Under the pieces are notes generated by a model. The model saw nothing but the letters and a program-made list of their open reading frames with translations. It had not been told where the DNA came from and ran no database searches. Shown piece after piece: positions 35,029-43,110 of a stretch of 64,000 nucleotides of DNA (positions within the stretch are counted from its first letter, which is position 1; every line of letters begins with the position of its first letter). Position numbers and translations under genes: made by a program. Source of the stretch: Porticoccus sp002341315 (GTDB lineage: Bacteria > Pseudomonadota > Gammaproteobacteria > Pseudomonadales > Porticoccaceae). The stretch lies in NCBI RefSeq assembly GCF_047634355.1, contig NZ_JBLIAL010000010.1; one strand, written 5' to 3'.

Positions 35029-36342
35029 TCAGTCAGCCACCCGTTTGAGTGACCAGTCGATGGACGGGATATGGGTGGCTGGTTTGCCGTTGAAGTTGTT
35101 CCTGATCAGTGCCGGGTCAGCCAGGGCATCAATGGAAAAACCGAGGTTGTGGCACTGCATGCAAACCGGCCGGATCATCTTCTCATTGGGGCGCAGGTTG
35201 TGGTTCTGGTTGTGATTGACCTGTACCACTGCCTCCCCATCGATAATGCTTTCCGTTCTCGGCATATGACAGGTGGCACAGCTGACTGCCTGTTCCACCG
35301 GAATGACACCGGCGATGGCCCGGGTTAACAGCTGTCCGTGGGGCGATGCCTCAAACCCAAGTGAGTGTTCGTCGTTGTGGCAGGTCAGACAGGCTTCGCT
35401 GGCGGCAAACAGGGTGTCTGTCCGGTGTGCACTGTGGCAGCTGTTGCAACCCTGCTGTAGAGACATCGCTGTCTCCTTGAAGGGCAATTTGGAATCGGCA
35501 GGGTGGATAGGGGGCAGGGACTGAGCCAGTCGCATACCGTGTTTACCCGATTTATAGCTTTCGGCTTCCTGAATATGGCAGGTCTGGCATTGGGCAATGC
35601 CGGGTTTCTCAAGCCATTCACCGGAGCGGGCATCACTGTGACAGCCACCGCAGTCCACACCGGCATCGGCATGGTTGCTGCCAGACCATTCTCCATGGAT
35701 ATCCGGGTGGGCCATTTTCTGTTCGGGGAATGCGGGCTGTGGGTCGGGTATGCGTTTACTGGCGAGAATGTTGGCGCCGTTGGAATTGGTGAGGCGAGCC
35801 ATTTCTTTCAGCCATGGACCCGCGTGGTTGTGAACGAGAAAGTCTTCAAAGAGTGCCCGGTTGTCGTGATAGTTGTGGCAGCCTGCGCTGGCACAACTAT
35901 CAAAGGTCAGATCCCGATGGCTCTCCCGGTCGTCGCCGACGTCGGTGTGACAGTGGAAACAATAATCCTCTGGCAGGGTTACTCCCATCGGGGCTGTAAT
36001 TTCTTTGCGGTGCTCGGTGTGACAGCTGACACAGTAGCGGGCATCAACCACACTGAGCCGGTCTGCATTGCGCGGGTCGGTAAACTTCTTTTTGGGGTGC
36101 GTATCGTTGGCCTCTGCCAGCTCCGCACCATGGCAGCCGACACAGGCTTCCTGAATGAGTTCGGGACCACCAAAGGCCTCTGTATGGCAACTGCTACAGG
36201 CCAGTTCGATCTGGAAGTGCCCATGGCTGGTCTCGCCGATCAGTAGTGCCTGTTTATTGTCGGCCTTGAGCAGGATGTAGCCGTAGTAGCCGGCTATCGA
36301 CAGCGTGACAAGAATCCATGTGGCCCAGATGATTTTTTTCAA
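35029..36342 (-). CDS. Membrane-anchored multiheme cytochrome c with 11 heme motifs
   Basis: 437 residues from a TTG start at 36342, placed there because AGGGG lies 8 nt upstream and a clean N-terminal anchor follows (IIWATWILVTLSIAGYYGYI). Ten CXXCH motifs are visible (CSSCH, CVGCH, CVSCH, CFHCH, CGGCH, CQTCH, CNSCH, CLTCH, CATCH, CMQCH) plus one CX4CH, CASAGCH. There is no CXXCK, so it is not NrfA. The heme-bearing part is periplasmic. It lies 16 nt after the FAD/cytochrome b fusion gene, which suggests the hemes take electrons from that membrane protein. The terminal acceptor is not evident. Confidence 0.92.
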   Translation of the reverse strand: MKKIIWATWILVTLSIAGYYGYILLKADNKQALLIGETSHGHFQIELACSSCHTEAFGGPELIQEACVGCHGAELAEANDTHPKKKFTDPRNADRLSVVDARYCVSCHTEHRKEITAPMGVTLPEDYCFHCHTDVGDDRESHRDLTFDSCASAGCHNYHDNRALFEDFLVHNHAGPWLKEMARLTNSNGANILASKRIPDPQPAFPEQKMAHPDIHGEWSGSNHADAGVDCGGCHSDARSGEWLEKPGIAQCQTCHIQEAESYKSGKHGMRLAQSLPPIHPADSKLPFKETAMSLQQGCNSCHSAHRTDTLFAASEACLTCHNDEHSLGFEASPHGQLLTRAIAGVIPVEQAVSCATCHMPRTESIIDGEAVVQVNHNQNHNLRPNEKMIRPVCMQCHNLGFSIDALADPALIRNNFNGKPATHIPSIDWSLKRVAD

Positions 36343-36358
36343 TGCATCGGCCCCTGCA

Positions 36359-38389
36359 TCAGTAGTAATACACGGTGAGGATATGTAAAGCCAAAAGGAC
36401 GGGCAGGGGCCACGACACAATGATGTGCAGCCATTGCATAGACTTTCTTGTGCCCTGCGCGGCCCCTGTCGACAGTTTGTGGCCAAGGCCAATGGCGCCA
36501 CTGGTAAAGGCGCCCATCAGGAGTACTGCAAGAAAGTTAACGATCAGCAATTGATTGAGATTGGACCCCAGGTGAAAACCGCTGTGCAGTACCAGTGTGA
36601 TACAGCACAACACACCGAGTGAGGCATGGACCAGACGCCATCCAGAAAATTTCCCCATCCATTTCCAGGACAGGCGTTTGCGCAGTGACATGAACAAACC
36701 AATGGTTGTCAGCCCCAGCAGCGTAAAGCCCGTGACCTGTTTCCAGAACTTGTCATTCCAGACGCCCTCGAACCAGCCCTGTTGTTGAACGCTGTCAGCC
36801 ACTTTTGCTTCCGGCCAGAAGGCGATTACAGCCACCAGTGAGATGGCCAGCAGTGCACCGATGGTGAGGGTGGTGGCCCCGGATTCTTTTTCCATGCTGG
36901 CAACGCCCAAAAGTTGCTGCAGCAGGGGTTTGCACGAACCGCAGACGGTGCCGGCCCGGGTGTGCTTCTGGAGTTCCGGCAGTGTGCTGCAATTATTGGC
37001 AATCGCACTGGATAGTTGGCCACGACTGATATTGTTGCACTGGCAAATAATCGTGCCGCTGGGCCAGTTGCCAATATCGTCACTGCCCTTGCCCCATAAG
37101 GTGCCGGTCAGATAAAACCGCAGCAGGTGCCAGAACCGGATTTTGCGTGCATTCTGATAGGCTTCCTGGACACGCCGGGACTCTGGCCAGTTGCCAATAG
37201 CCACCGCGCCGATGATCTTGCCCCGGAGCAGCACCAGCTTCCGGTAGGCCCCACTGGGCTTGTCAAAATATTGAAGTTCTCTCTGGAAGGGCCTGCTGGG
37301 TAACTCGCTGATTTCCCCGAGACTGCAGACATTGGTGCCGACCACCTTGAGGTGGCTGATAGCCATGGAGCCCAGATAGCGCGGCAGGTTTTCCTGTGGT
37401 TCGCCAGCAATGATTTCCGCGGTCACCGCCGCCTGTTCGTAACCGGGGTTGACTAGCCCATAAGTGACGCCAAGGTGTTCGCAGCACTCACCGATAGCAA
37501 AAATATCGGGATCCGATGTCCTCATCTGGTCATTGACCAGAATGCCAGTACCCACCGGGATACGGGCCTTTCGAGCCAGCTCCAGGTTTGGCGTGATACC
37601 GGTACAGAACAACACGGTATCGCATTGAATCATCTCCCCGTCCCGGGTGATGACCCCTGTGACATGCTCAAAGCCCTCCACTGAGCGCACACCGGAATGG
37701 GTGATAACCTGGATACCCAGTGCGCGGACTTCGGCTTCGAGAAGCGCTGCTGCCTGCTCATCCAGCTGCCGGTTCATCAGTCGCGAACTCTGCTGAACCA
37801 CGGTGACGCTGGTATTGAATTTGAGCAGCCCCTTGGCGGCCTCCAGTCCCAACAGGCCACCGCCCACCACGACAATATGACGAGAGCGGAGGATTCGCGC
37901 ATAGAGACTTTCGGTGTCCTTGAGACTGCGAAAACTGAATACGCCCTGGCGCTGGATACCCGGAATGTTGGGAATATGAGCGCGGGCACCGGTCGCCAGC
38001 ACCAACTTGTGATAGTGGAAGCGGGTGCCGCTGGTATCGGTAACGGTTTTCCGTTCGCGGTCAATGTCCACGATGGCGGCGCTGGTAAACCGGAAATTGG
38101 GGTGATTATCGATAGCGGGCAACGGCAGATCGATATCATCCCGGTTAATCTCGCCAGCCAACAGGGCGGAGAGCTGAATCCGGTTGTAGGGCTTACAGGC
38201 TTCGTCACCGAACAGGTGAACAGCCAGTTGGGGTTTTCTGGCGAGAAGATCGTGGGTAAAGCGCATGCCGACAGGACCTGCGCCTATGACAATAATGCCG
38301 ACGTCATTGCGGGCTACCTGTGCCAGCTCAAGGGTGCTGGCATCAGGGGGTTCACAATAACCAATAGTGCTTGATGTTGTGGCGACCAT
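36359..38389 (-). CDS. NirB-like NAD(P)H-FAD reductase + BFD [2Fe-2S] + diheme cytochrome b membrane fusion
   Basis: 676 residues from ATG 38389. Residues about 30-325 are a pyridine-nucleotide/FAD reductase with two Rossmann motifs (IIVIGAGPVGM and HIVVVGGGLLGLEA) and TSDPDIFAIGECCEH. A rubredoxin-reductase-type C-terminal domain follows (about 340-420), then a BFD domain with four Cys (CQC near 448 and CGSC near 490). A C-terminal part (about 510-675) has five membrane helices. Helices 3 and 5 each hold an H-X13-H pair, the pattern of diheme cytochrome b. There is no siroheme-nitrite reductase domain. A cytoplasmic reductase could thus pass NAD(P)H electrons through the membrane. A TTG at 38404 is an alternative start. 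Confidence 0.88.
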   Translation of the reverse strand: MVATTSSTIGYCEPPDASTLELAQVARNDVGIIVIGAGPVGMRFTHDLLARKPQLAVHLFGDEACKPYNRIQLSALLAGEINRDDIDLPLPAIDNHPNFRFTSAAIVDIDRERKTVTDTSGTRFHYHKLVLATGARAHIPNIPGIQRQGVFSFRSLKDTESLYARILRSRHIVVVGGGLLGLEAAKGLLKFNTSVTVVQQSSRLMNRQLDEQAAALLEAEVRALGIQVITHSGVRSVEGFEHVTGVITRDGEMIQCDTVLFCTGITPNLELARKARIPVGTGILVNDQMRTSDPDIFAIGECCEHLGVTYGLVNPGYEQAAVTAEIIAGEPQENLPRYLGSMAISHLKVVGTNVCSLGEISELPSRPFQRELQYFDKPSGAYRKLVLLRGKIIGAVAIGNWPESRRVQEAYQNARKIRFWHLLRFYLTGTLWGKGSDDIGNWPSGTIICQCNNISRGQLSSAIANNCSTLPELQKHTRAGTVCGSCKPLLQQLLGVASMEKESGATTLTIGALLAISLVAVIAFWPEAKVADSVQQQGWFEGVWNDKFWKQVTGFTLLGLTTIGLFMSLRKRLSWKWMGKFSGWRLVHASLGVLCCITLVLHSGFHLGSNLNQLLIVNFLAVLLMGAFTSGAIGLGHKLSTGAAQGTRKSMQWLHIIVSWPLPVLLALHILTVYYY

Positions 38390-38405
38390 TCGTTGCCTGT
38401 TCAAT

Positions 38406-38451
38406 AAAAAAAGCCTGTCGGACCACTGTTAAAACAAGTGACTCGGCAGGC
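38406..38451 (-). terminator. Hairpin and U-tract before the FAD/cytochrome b gene (possible terminator or attenuator)
   Basis: Read on the minus strand, GCCTG pairs with CAGGC as the base of a longer imperfect hairpin with an upper CACT/AGTG stem, followed directly by TTTTTTT (complement of 38406-38412). It lies 16 nt before the start codon of the fusion gene. It may end the tat transcript about 240 bp upstream or attenuate the redox operon. The stem has mismatches, so confidence is limited. Confidence 0.45.
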
Positions 38452-38686
38452 TTCATTACCTGGAACTTGGTGTGTTGCCGTTACCCGGCAAGAAAGAGAC
38501 TTTGGGACGGCTGTCTATGTCAATGCATAATAGATGCCAACCTAGAAAATACGCTTAATACATTGAAAAAAAAGGTTTTTTGTTTTTGTCGTCAGAGGTC
38601 GAAAGATGGACCGGATCAGAAAGCGTGCACTGTTTTTGCCACGGAGGTGGCGTTAATGGTGCACTCGCTATAGATGATAAAGCGGG

Positions 38687-39439
38687 TCAGGCCCGATTGT
38701 TGTCGCCGGTAGTTGAGCGTGGTTTGATACACCGGCCAAACAGGATACCCACTTCAAATAATAGCCACATGGGTACGGCAAGCAGGGTCTGGGACAGAAC
38801 ATCCGGGGGAGTGAGCAACATGCCGAATACAAAACAGATAACAAATACATAGGGACGTTTGTTAGCCAGCTGGTCCGGTTCGATCATGCCCATCCAAGTC
38901 AGGATTACCACGCCGATCGGGATTTGAAAACTGATGCCAAACGCAAAAAAAAGTTTCAGGACGAAATCCAGATAGCTGCGAATATCCGTCATGACGGCCA
39001 CGCCTTCCGGGCCGACACTGGTGAAGAACATGAAAACCAGGGGGAATACCACATAGTAAGCGAAAGCCATTCCGCCGTAGAACAGCAGAACGCTGGAAAA
39101 AAACAGGGGCAGTACAATTTTCTTTTCGCGCTGGTAAAGCCCGGGGGCTACAAAGGCCCATACCTGATACAGAATAAAGGGCATGGCGGCAAAGAGTGAC
39201 AACACCAGCGTCAATTTAAAGGGTGTGAGAAACGGTGATGCAACATCGGTGGCAATCATCGATGAAGTAACGGGTAGGTGTAGCCTGAGGGGTTCTGAAA
39301 TATACAGGTAGAGGTCGTTGCTGAAAGAAAAAAGCCCCAGAAAAATCAACAGCACGACAATGACAGAGCGCAACAGACGATTGCGCAATTCAATGATATG
39401 GCCGATGAAGGGTTGGCTCAGCAGTTTCTCTTCACTCAT
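38687..39439 (-). CDS. tatC: Twin-arginine translocase subunit TatC
   Basis: 250 residues from ATG 39439 (MSEEKLLSQPFIGHI). The early FIGHIIELRNRLLRS stretch, the E in this motif and six helices are diagnostic of TatC, which recognises the twin-arginine signal. The start is set by family length; upstream in-frame codons are not conserved. It overlaps the end of tatB by 8 nt. With tatA and tatB it forms the exporter for folded, cofactor-bearing proteins. Confidence 0.97.
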   Translation of the reverse strand: MSEEKLLSQPFIGHIIELRNRLLRSVIVVLLIFLGLFSFSNDLYLYISEPLRLHLPVTSSMIATDVASPFLTPFKLTLVLSLFAAMPFILYQVWAFVAPGLYQREKKIVLPLFFSSVLLFYGGMAFAYYVVFPLVFMFFTSVGPEGVAVMTDIRSYLDFVLKLFFAFGISFQIPIGVVILTWMGMIEPDQLANKRPYVFVICFVFGMLLTPPDVLSQTLLAVPMWLLFEVGILFGRCIKPRSTTGDNNRA

Positions 39440-39761
39440 GGTTTGGTTTCGTCGGCGTGTCAGCTGGCTCGGCTGACCGTTCATCCGTGTCAGGTTTGGT
39501 GTCCTGTGGGTCGGGCAGGTTCTCGAACTCCGCTTTGGCGTTTTTCAGATCGCGCATCAGTTTTTCGTTGTGCAACTGTCGGCGAATATCATCCATGCCG
39601 ACTTCGTTTTCGAGTTCCTGTCGTACGGAGGAAAATGTCTGGCGGATCCTGCCAATCCAGAGGCCCATGGTGCGCAGGGTCTGGGGCAGACGTTCCGGTC
39701 CCATGACAACCAGCGCCACAACGGCGATGACTAATAATTCGGCAAAGCCAATATCAAACAT
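39432..39761 (-). CDS. tatB: Twin-arginine translocase subunit TatB
   Basis: 109 residues. One N-terminal helix (MFDIGFAELLVIAVVALVVMGPERLP) followed by an amphipathic helix (RIRQTFSSVRQELENEV) and a polar Asp/Pro-rich tail. The GPERLP element separates TatB from TatA. It acts with TatC in the receptor complex for twin-arginine precursors. It is placed between tatA and tatC. Confidence 0.95.
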   Translation of the reverse strand: MFDIGFAELLVIAVVALVVMGPERLPQTLRTMGLWIGRIRQTFSSVRQELENEVGMDDIRRQLHNEKLMRDLKNAKAEFENLPDPQDTKPDTDERSAEPADTPTKPNHE

Positions 39762-39791
39762 ACGGCAATATCTGCAAGATCGCTGTCACGC

Positions 39792-40034
39792 TTACTGCTC
39801 TGTGGTTTTCTTTTCGCCGGTCGACGCGGCGCTGTCATCGGTATTCATCTGGGTATTGGCCGATTTGCTGTCGTCAAGGTGTTCAGGTTCCTTGTCCGAA
39901 TCGCCGGACATGGATTCTTTGAAGCCTTTGACGGCACCGCCGATGTCAGTGCCGATACCACGAAGTTTTTTGGTGCCAAAAATCAGCGCCACGATAATCA
40001 GAATAATTAACAGTTCCTGCCAGCCAAAGCCCAT
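39792..40034 (-). CDS. tatA: Twin-arginine translocase subunit TatA
   Basis: 80 residues from ATG 40034 (MGFGWQELLIILIIV). A short N-terminal helix, then FGTKKLRGIGTDIGGAVKGFKESM, the amphipathic helix of TatA. TatA oligomers form the protein-conducting element. It follows hisE with an 18-nt gap and precedes tatB by 30 nt, the usual order in Pseudomonas-type genomes. Confidence 0.95.
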   Translation of the reverse strand: MGFGWQELLIILIIVALIFGTKKLRGIGTDIGGAVKGFKESMSGDSDKEPEHLDDSKSANTQMNTDDSAASTGEKKTTEQ

Positions 40035-40052
40035 AACTTTCTCTCTTGTCAA

Positions 40053-40397
40053 TCAGGTTGAATTGCGTTGCGCTTTCTCTTCGAGGCCCGACAGATTGAA
40101 GCGTCGTTCCAGTTCCCTGAGAACCGGTTCAGGGCCTTCGCCGAGATGGGACAGCATCACCAGCGAGTGAAACCAGAGATCTGCGGTTTCATAAATCACT
40201 TTGCTGTTGTCATTGGTGGCCGCTGCATCCTTGGCGGCCAGAATCGTTTCAGTACATTCTTCGCCTACCTTTTCCAGGATTTTGTTCAAACCCTTGTGGT
40301 GCAGGCTGGCCACATAAGACTCCTGATGCGAGTAGCCTTTGCGATCTTCCAGTATCTGGCTTAATCGGGTCAATATATCATCACGGCAACTGCTCAT
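40053..40397 (-). CDS. hisE: Phosphoribosyl-ATP pyrophosphatase
   Basis: 114 residues from ATG 40397. The all-alpha NTP-pyrophosphohydrolase motif is visible as KVGEECTETILAAK with the following EVIYETADLWFH-like stretch (KVIYETADLWFHSLVML). It removes pyrophosphate from phosphoribosyl-ATP, the second step of histidine synthesis. The start overlaps the hisI stop by 4 nt, so the two are translationally coupled and not fused as they are in Escherichia coli. Confidence 0.95.
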   Translation of the reverse strand: MSSCRDDILTRLSQILEDRKGYSHQESYVASLHHKGLNKILEKVGEECTETILAAKDAAATNDNSKVIYETADLWFHSLVMLSHLGEGPEPVLRELERRFNLSGLEEKAQRNST

Positions 40398-40777
40398 GAA
40401 TAAATGTCTCCGGGATCTTTGATAACAGGGTCCACAGTGTGCCACTGCCCGTTTTTCAGGACACGATAAAAACAGGATACGCGCCCGGTGTGGCAGGCGA
40501 TACCACCGAGCTGTTCAATCTGTAACACAATAACGTCGCCATCGCAGTCCAGACGGATTTCCCGGACCCGCTGAATATGACCGGATTCTTCACCCTTGCG
40601 CCACAGTTTTTGACGGGAGCGGGACCAGTACACGGCGCGACCCTCAGCGGCGGTGAGTTCCAATGCCTCTCGGTTCATCCAGGCCATCATCAGGATACGC
40701 CCCGACTCGGCGTCCTGTGCAACAGCGGGGAGCAGGCCATCTTCATTCCAGGTGATTTGATCGAGAAAGTCAGTCAT
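40394..40777 (-). CDS. hisI: Phosphoribosyl-AMP cyclohydrolase
   Basis: 127 residues from ATG 40777 (an ATG at 40786 is also possible). It contains MMAWMNREAL, YWSRSRQKLWRKGEESGH, and the metal-binding CDGDVIVLQ and CHTGRVSCFY elements of HisI. It opens the ring of phosphoribosyl-AMP in the third step of histidine synthesis. It is the first gene of the hisI-hisE-tatABC run. Confidence 0.95.
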   Translation of the reverse strand: MTDFLDQITWNEDGLLPAVAQDAESGRILMMAWMNREALELTAAEGRAVYWSRSRQKLWRKGEESGHIQRVREIRLDCDGDVIVLQIEQLGGIACHTGRVSCFYRVLKNGQWHTVDPVIKDPGDIYS

Positions 40778-40834
40778 GGCGGCCATTATGACACTTGTGG
40801 TTGGATCGGCAATACGGATTTTTCAGGGCGACCG

Positions 40835-42445
40835 TCAGCGCACTATCAATAACAGCACACCGATTCCCACCAGAGCCAGGCTACCGGCAGGCATTTGCTG
40901 GATGGTATGCGTCCATTCGGGAAAGGCACTGCCCAGACCAATACCGACCAGAGCCGCGCCGAGCAGGGTTCGTCGGCGTTGTCCCGGCCTGGCCGGAACA
41001 CTGGCAGGAATTTCCTGCAGGCCAACTTCTTTTGCCTGCAGGCGTTCCAGGGTCTGAAAAACCAGCTGGGGTAGCTGGGGAAACTGCTCCAGCCATTCCG
41101 GGCCGTGGCGTTTGAGTTGTTCCATCAGGGCGTTTGGCTTGAAGCGTTCTTTCAGCCAGCGCTCCAGGAAGGGATGGGCCGTGGCCCACAGATCCAGATC
41201 CGGATACAGCTGACGGCCGAGACCCTCGATATTGAGCAGGGTTTTCTGCAGCAACACCAGCGATGGCTGTACTTCCATATCGAAGCGCCGGGCAGTGCGA
41301 AACAGGTTGACCAATAGCAGCCCAAAGGAGATTTCACGCAAAGGGCGCTCGAAAATGGGCTCGCAGACCGTGCGTATGGCGGCGGCAAACTCACCCACAT
41401 TGGTGCCCTCCGGAACCCAGCCTGACAGAACATGGAGTTCTGCCACCTGTTGATAGTCGCGGCGGAAGATGGCCAGTAGATTGCGGGCCAGATAATACTG
41501 ATCGGCCTCAGTCAGAGTGCCCATAATGGCGCAGTCCACCGCCAGGTATTTTGGTTGCTGCGGGTCTTCCGGATCGACAAATATATTGCCGGGATGCATG
41601 TCGGCATGAAAAAAGTTGTGCTCGAACACCTGGGTGAAAAAGATTTCCACGCCGCGTTCGGCAAGTACTTTAAAGTTGGTCTCGTGCTGTTGCAGGGTGG
41701 TGATATCCGTGACCGGTATCGCGTAGATGCGTTCCATCACCAGCACTTTTTCATTGGTGTGTGACCAGAATACCTCGGGTACGTAGAGTAGCGGCGAGCG
41801 GTCAAAATTGCGCCGCAACATGGAGGCATTGGCGCCTTCCCGTTGCAGGTTGAGTTCATCGAGAATGGTGTTCCGGTAGTCGCTGACCACTTCGGTCAAG
41901 CGCATTCTACGGCCATCGACGGTATTGGTTTCGAGCCACTGGGCCATGGTGAACAGTAGCCGGATATCCTGATCGATAGTTTTTTCGATACCGGGCCGAA
42001 TGGCCTTGACGACCACTTCACGCCCGTTGTGCAGTGTCGCTGCATGGACCTGCGCCACGGAGGCGGAGGCCAGGGGCTCCCGGTCAAAGTGCAGAAACAG
42101 GTTGTCGACACTGTTCTCGAGCGCCTGCTCGACGATGGTGACAAAGTGGGCTTTGTCGAAAGGCGGGACATTGTCCTGCAGTTTGTCCAGTTGTTGGCAG
42201 ATATCCGATGGGATCAGATCTGGCCGGGTAGACAGCAATTGGCCGAACTTGATGAAAATGGGTCCGAGATCTTCCATGGCCTGCCGCAAACGTTCGCCAC
42301 GCGGTTGTTTTGGTGCGGGCAACAGCCGGTTGAGCTTCAGAAGTAGCCGCACGGCCCAGGGCAGTCTGTCTGCATCGAGAAAGGTGTCCAGTCGGTAACG
42401 AATGGTGGTGCGCAGGATCGTGCTGAGCCGACGGATTCTTGACAT
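40835..42445 (-). CDS. ubiB: UbiB, ubiquinone biosynthesis kinase-like protein
   Basis: 536 residues. The atypical-kinase family features are visible: FIKFGQLLSTRPDLIP (KxGQ motif) near residue 65, SVAQVHAATL near 126 and HADMHPGNIFVDP near 285, which is the catalytic region. Two hydrophobic segments at the C-terminus anchor it in the inner membrane. UbiB assists ubiquinone synthesis, probably by releasing hydrophobic precursors from the membrane. It starts 2 nt after the ubiJ stop, in an ubiE-ubiJ-ubiB operon. Confidence 0.97.
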   Translation of the reverse strand: MSRIRRLSTILRTTIRYRLDTFLDADRLPWAVRLLLKLNRLLPAPKQPRGERLRQAMEDLGPIFIKFGQLLSTRPDLIPSDICQQLDKLQDNVPPFDKAHFVTIVEQALENSVDNLFLHFDREPLASASVAQVHAATLHNGREVVVKAIRPGIEKTIDQDIRLLFTMAQWLETNTVDGRRMRLTEVVSDYRNTILDELNLQREGANASMLRRNFDRSPLLYVPEVFWSHTNEKVLVMERIYAIPVTDITTLQQHETNFKVLAERGVEIFFTQVFEHNFFHADMHPGNIFVDPEDPQQPKYLAVDCAIMGTLTEADQYYLARNLLAIFRRDYQQVAELHVLSGWVPEGTNVGEFAAAIRTVCEPIFERPLREISFGLLLVNLFRTARRFDMEVQPSLVLLQKTLLNIEGLGRQLYPDLDLWATAHPFLERWLKERFKPNALMEQLKRHGPEWLEQFPQLPQLVFQTLERLQAKEVGLQEIPASVPARPGQRRRTLLGAALVGIGLGSAFPEWTHTIQQMPAGSLALVGIGVLLLIVR

Positions 42446-42447
42446 GG

Positions 42448-43110
42448 CTAGTCGCTGTTCCGGGGTTGGGGGTCTAGCTTGAGACTGAGTTTGTGGATGC
42501 GGGCAGCCAGTCGGTCCACATCCGTACTCAGTTGGCGAACCTGCGTCCTGAAATGCGCCACTTCGTTGGCACTGGGGGTCAGTCGTATTTCCTCCTGGGC
42601 GAACTCAGCGGCGGCACTGGCGGCGCGTTTGGCTGTTTGTGTCTGCCATGATGCCGCATTGCGCAGGGACTCTCCCACCAGATGGGCTGGTACATCACCA
42701 ATCAGTTTTGCCAGTGCGGCCTCCCAGTCCACATCCAGGTGTTTGAGAATCCTGCGTATCTGCCGGAGCAGATCGTGGTCGCCCTCTACTTCGACACCCG
42801 TGCCGTAAAAGGAGACTTTGTCCTCGCCGTTTGTCGCCAGTGCAGCGAGTGACAGGGCGGTTCCACGCAGGCTGGTATTTGCCGTTCCCTCATAACGGGA
42901 GAGCAGGCTGACACTGTCTGCTCCGAAGATGACGTAGAAGCTTAGTGGCGGCAGGGTGCAGTTGATTTCAAGAACCTGCCCGTTCATTTCGCCGAGGGCT
43001 TTCCGGGTGGCGGAATCGTACTTCAGGCTACTGTTGATCGCCGTTTCCACAGCCATGAGTGCAGAGCTGTGCAGCGCCTGCAGCGGATTGTGTTTCAGGA
43101 AATCAAACAT
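42448..43110 (-). CDS. ubiJ: UbiJ, SCP2-domain ubiquinone biosynthesis factor
   Basis: 220 residues. It has an N-terminal SCP2 lipid-binding domain (about 15-120, with GQVLEINCTLPPLSFYV) and a C-terminal coiled coil (about 170-210, VRQLSTDVDRLAARIHKLSLKL). UbiJ holds hydrophobic intermediates in the cytoplasmic ubiquinone-synthesis complex. The start overlaps the ubiE stop (ATGA arrangement), and the order ubiE-ubiJ-ubiB is typical. Confidence 0.93.
   Translation of the reverse strand: MFDFLKHNPLQALHSSALMAVETAINSSLKYDSATRKALGEMNGQVLEINCTLPPLSFYVIFGADSVSLLSRYEGTANTSLRGTALSLAALATNGEDKVSFYGTGVEVEGDHDLLRQIRRILKHLDVDWEAALAKLIGDVPAHLVGESLRNAASWQTQTAKRAASAAAEFAQEEIRLTPSANEVAHFRTQVRQLSTDVDRLAARIHKLSLKLDPQPRNSD

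Noticed and set aside
35503..36246. Open frame opposite the multiheme cytochrome
   Set aside because: It is the complement of repeated CXXCH coding and has no domain.
35029..36342. Multiheme protein considered as NrfA cytochrome c nitrite reductase
   Set aside because: No CXXCK motif and too many heme sites; it also has a membrane anchor.
36359..38389. FAD fusion considered as assimilatory nitrite reductase NirB
   Set aside because: The siroheme and [4Fe-4S] domain are missing and replaced by membrane helices; no nirD follows.
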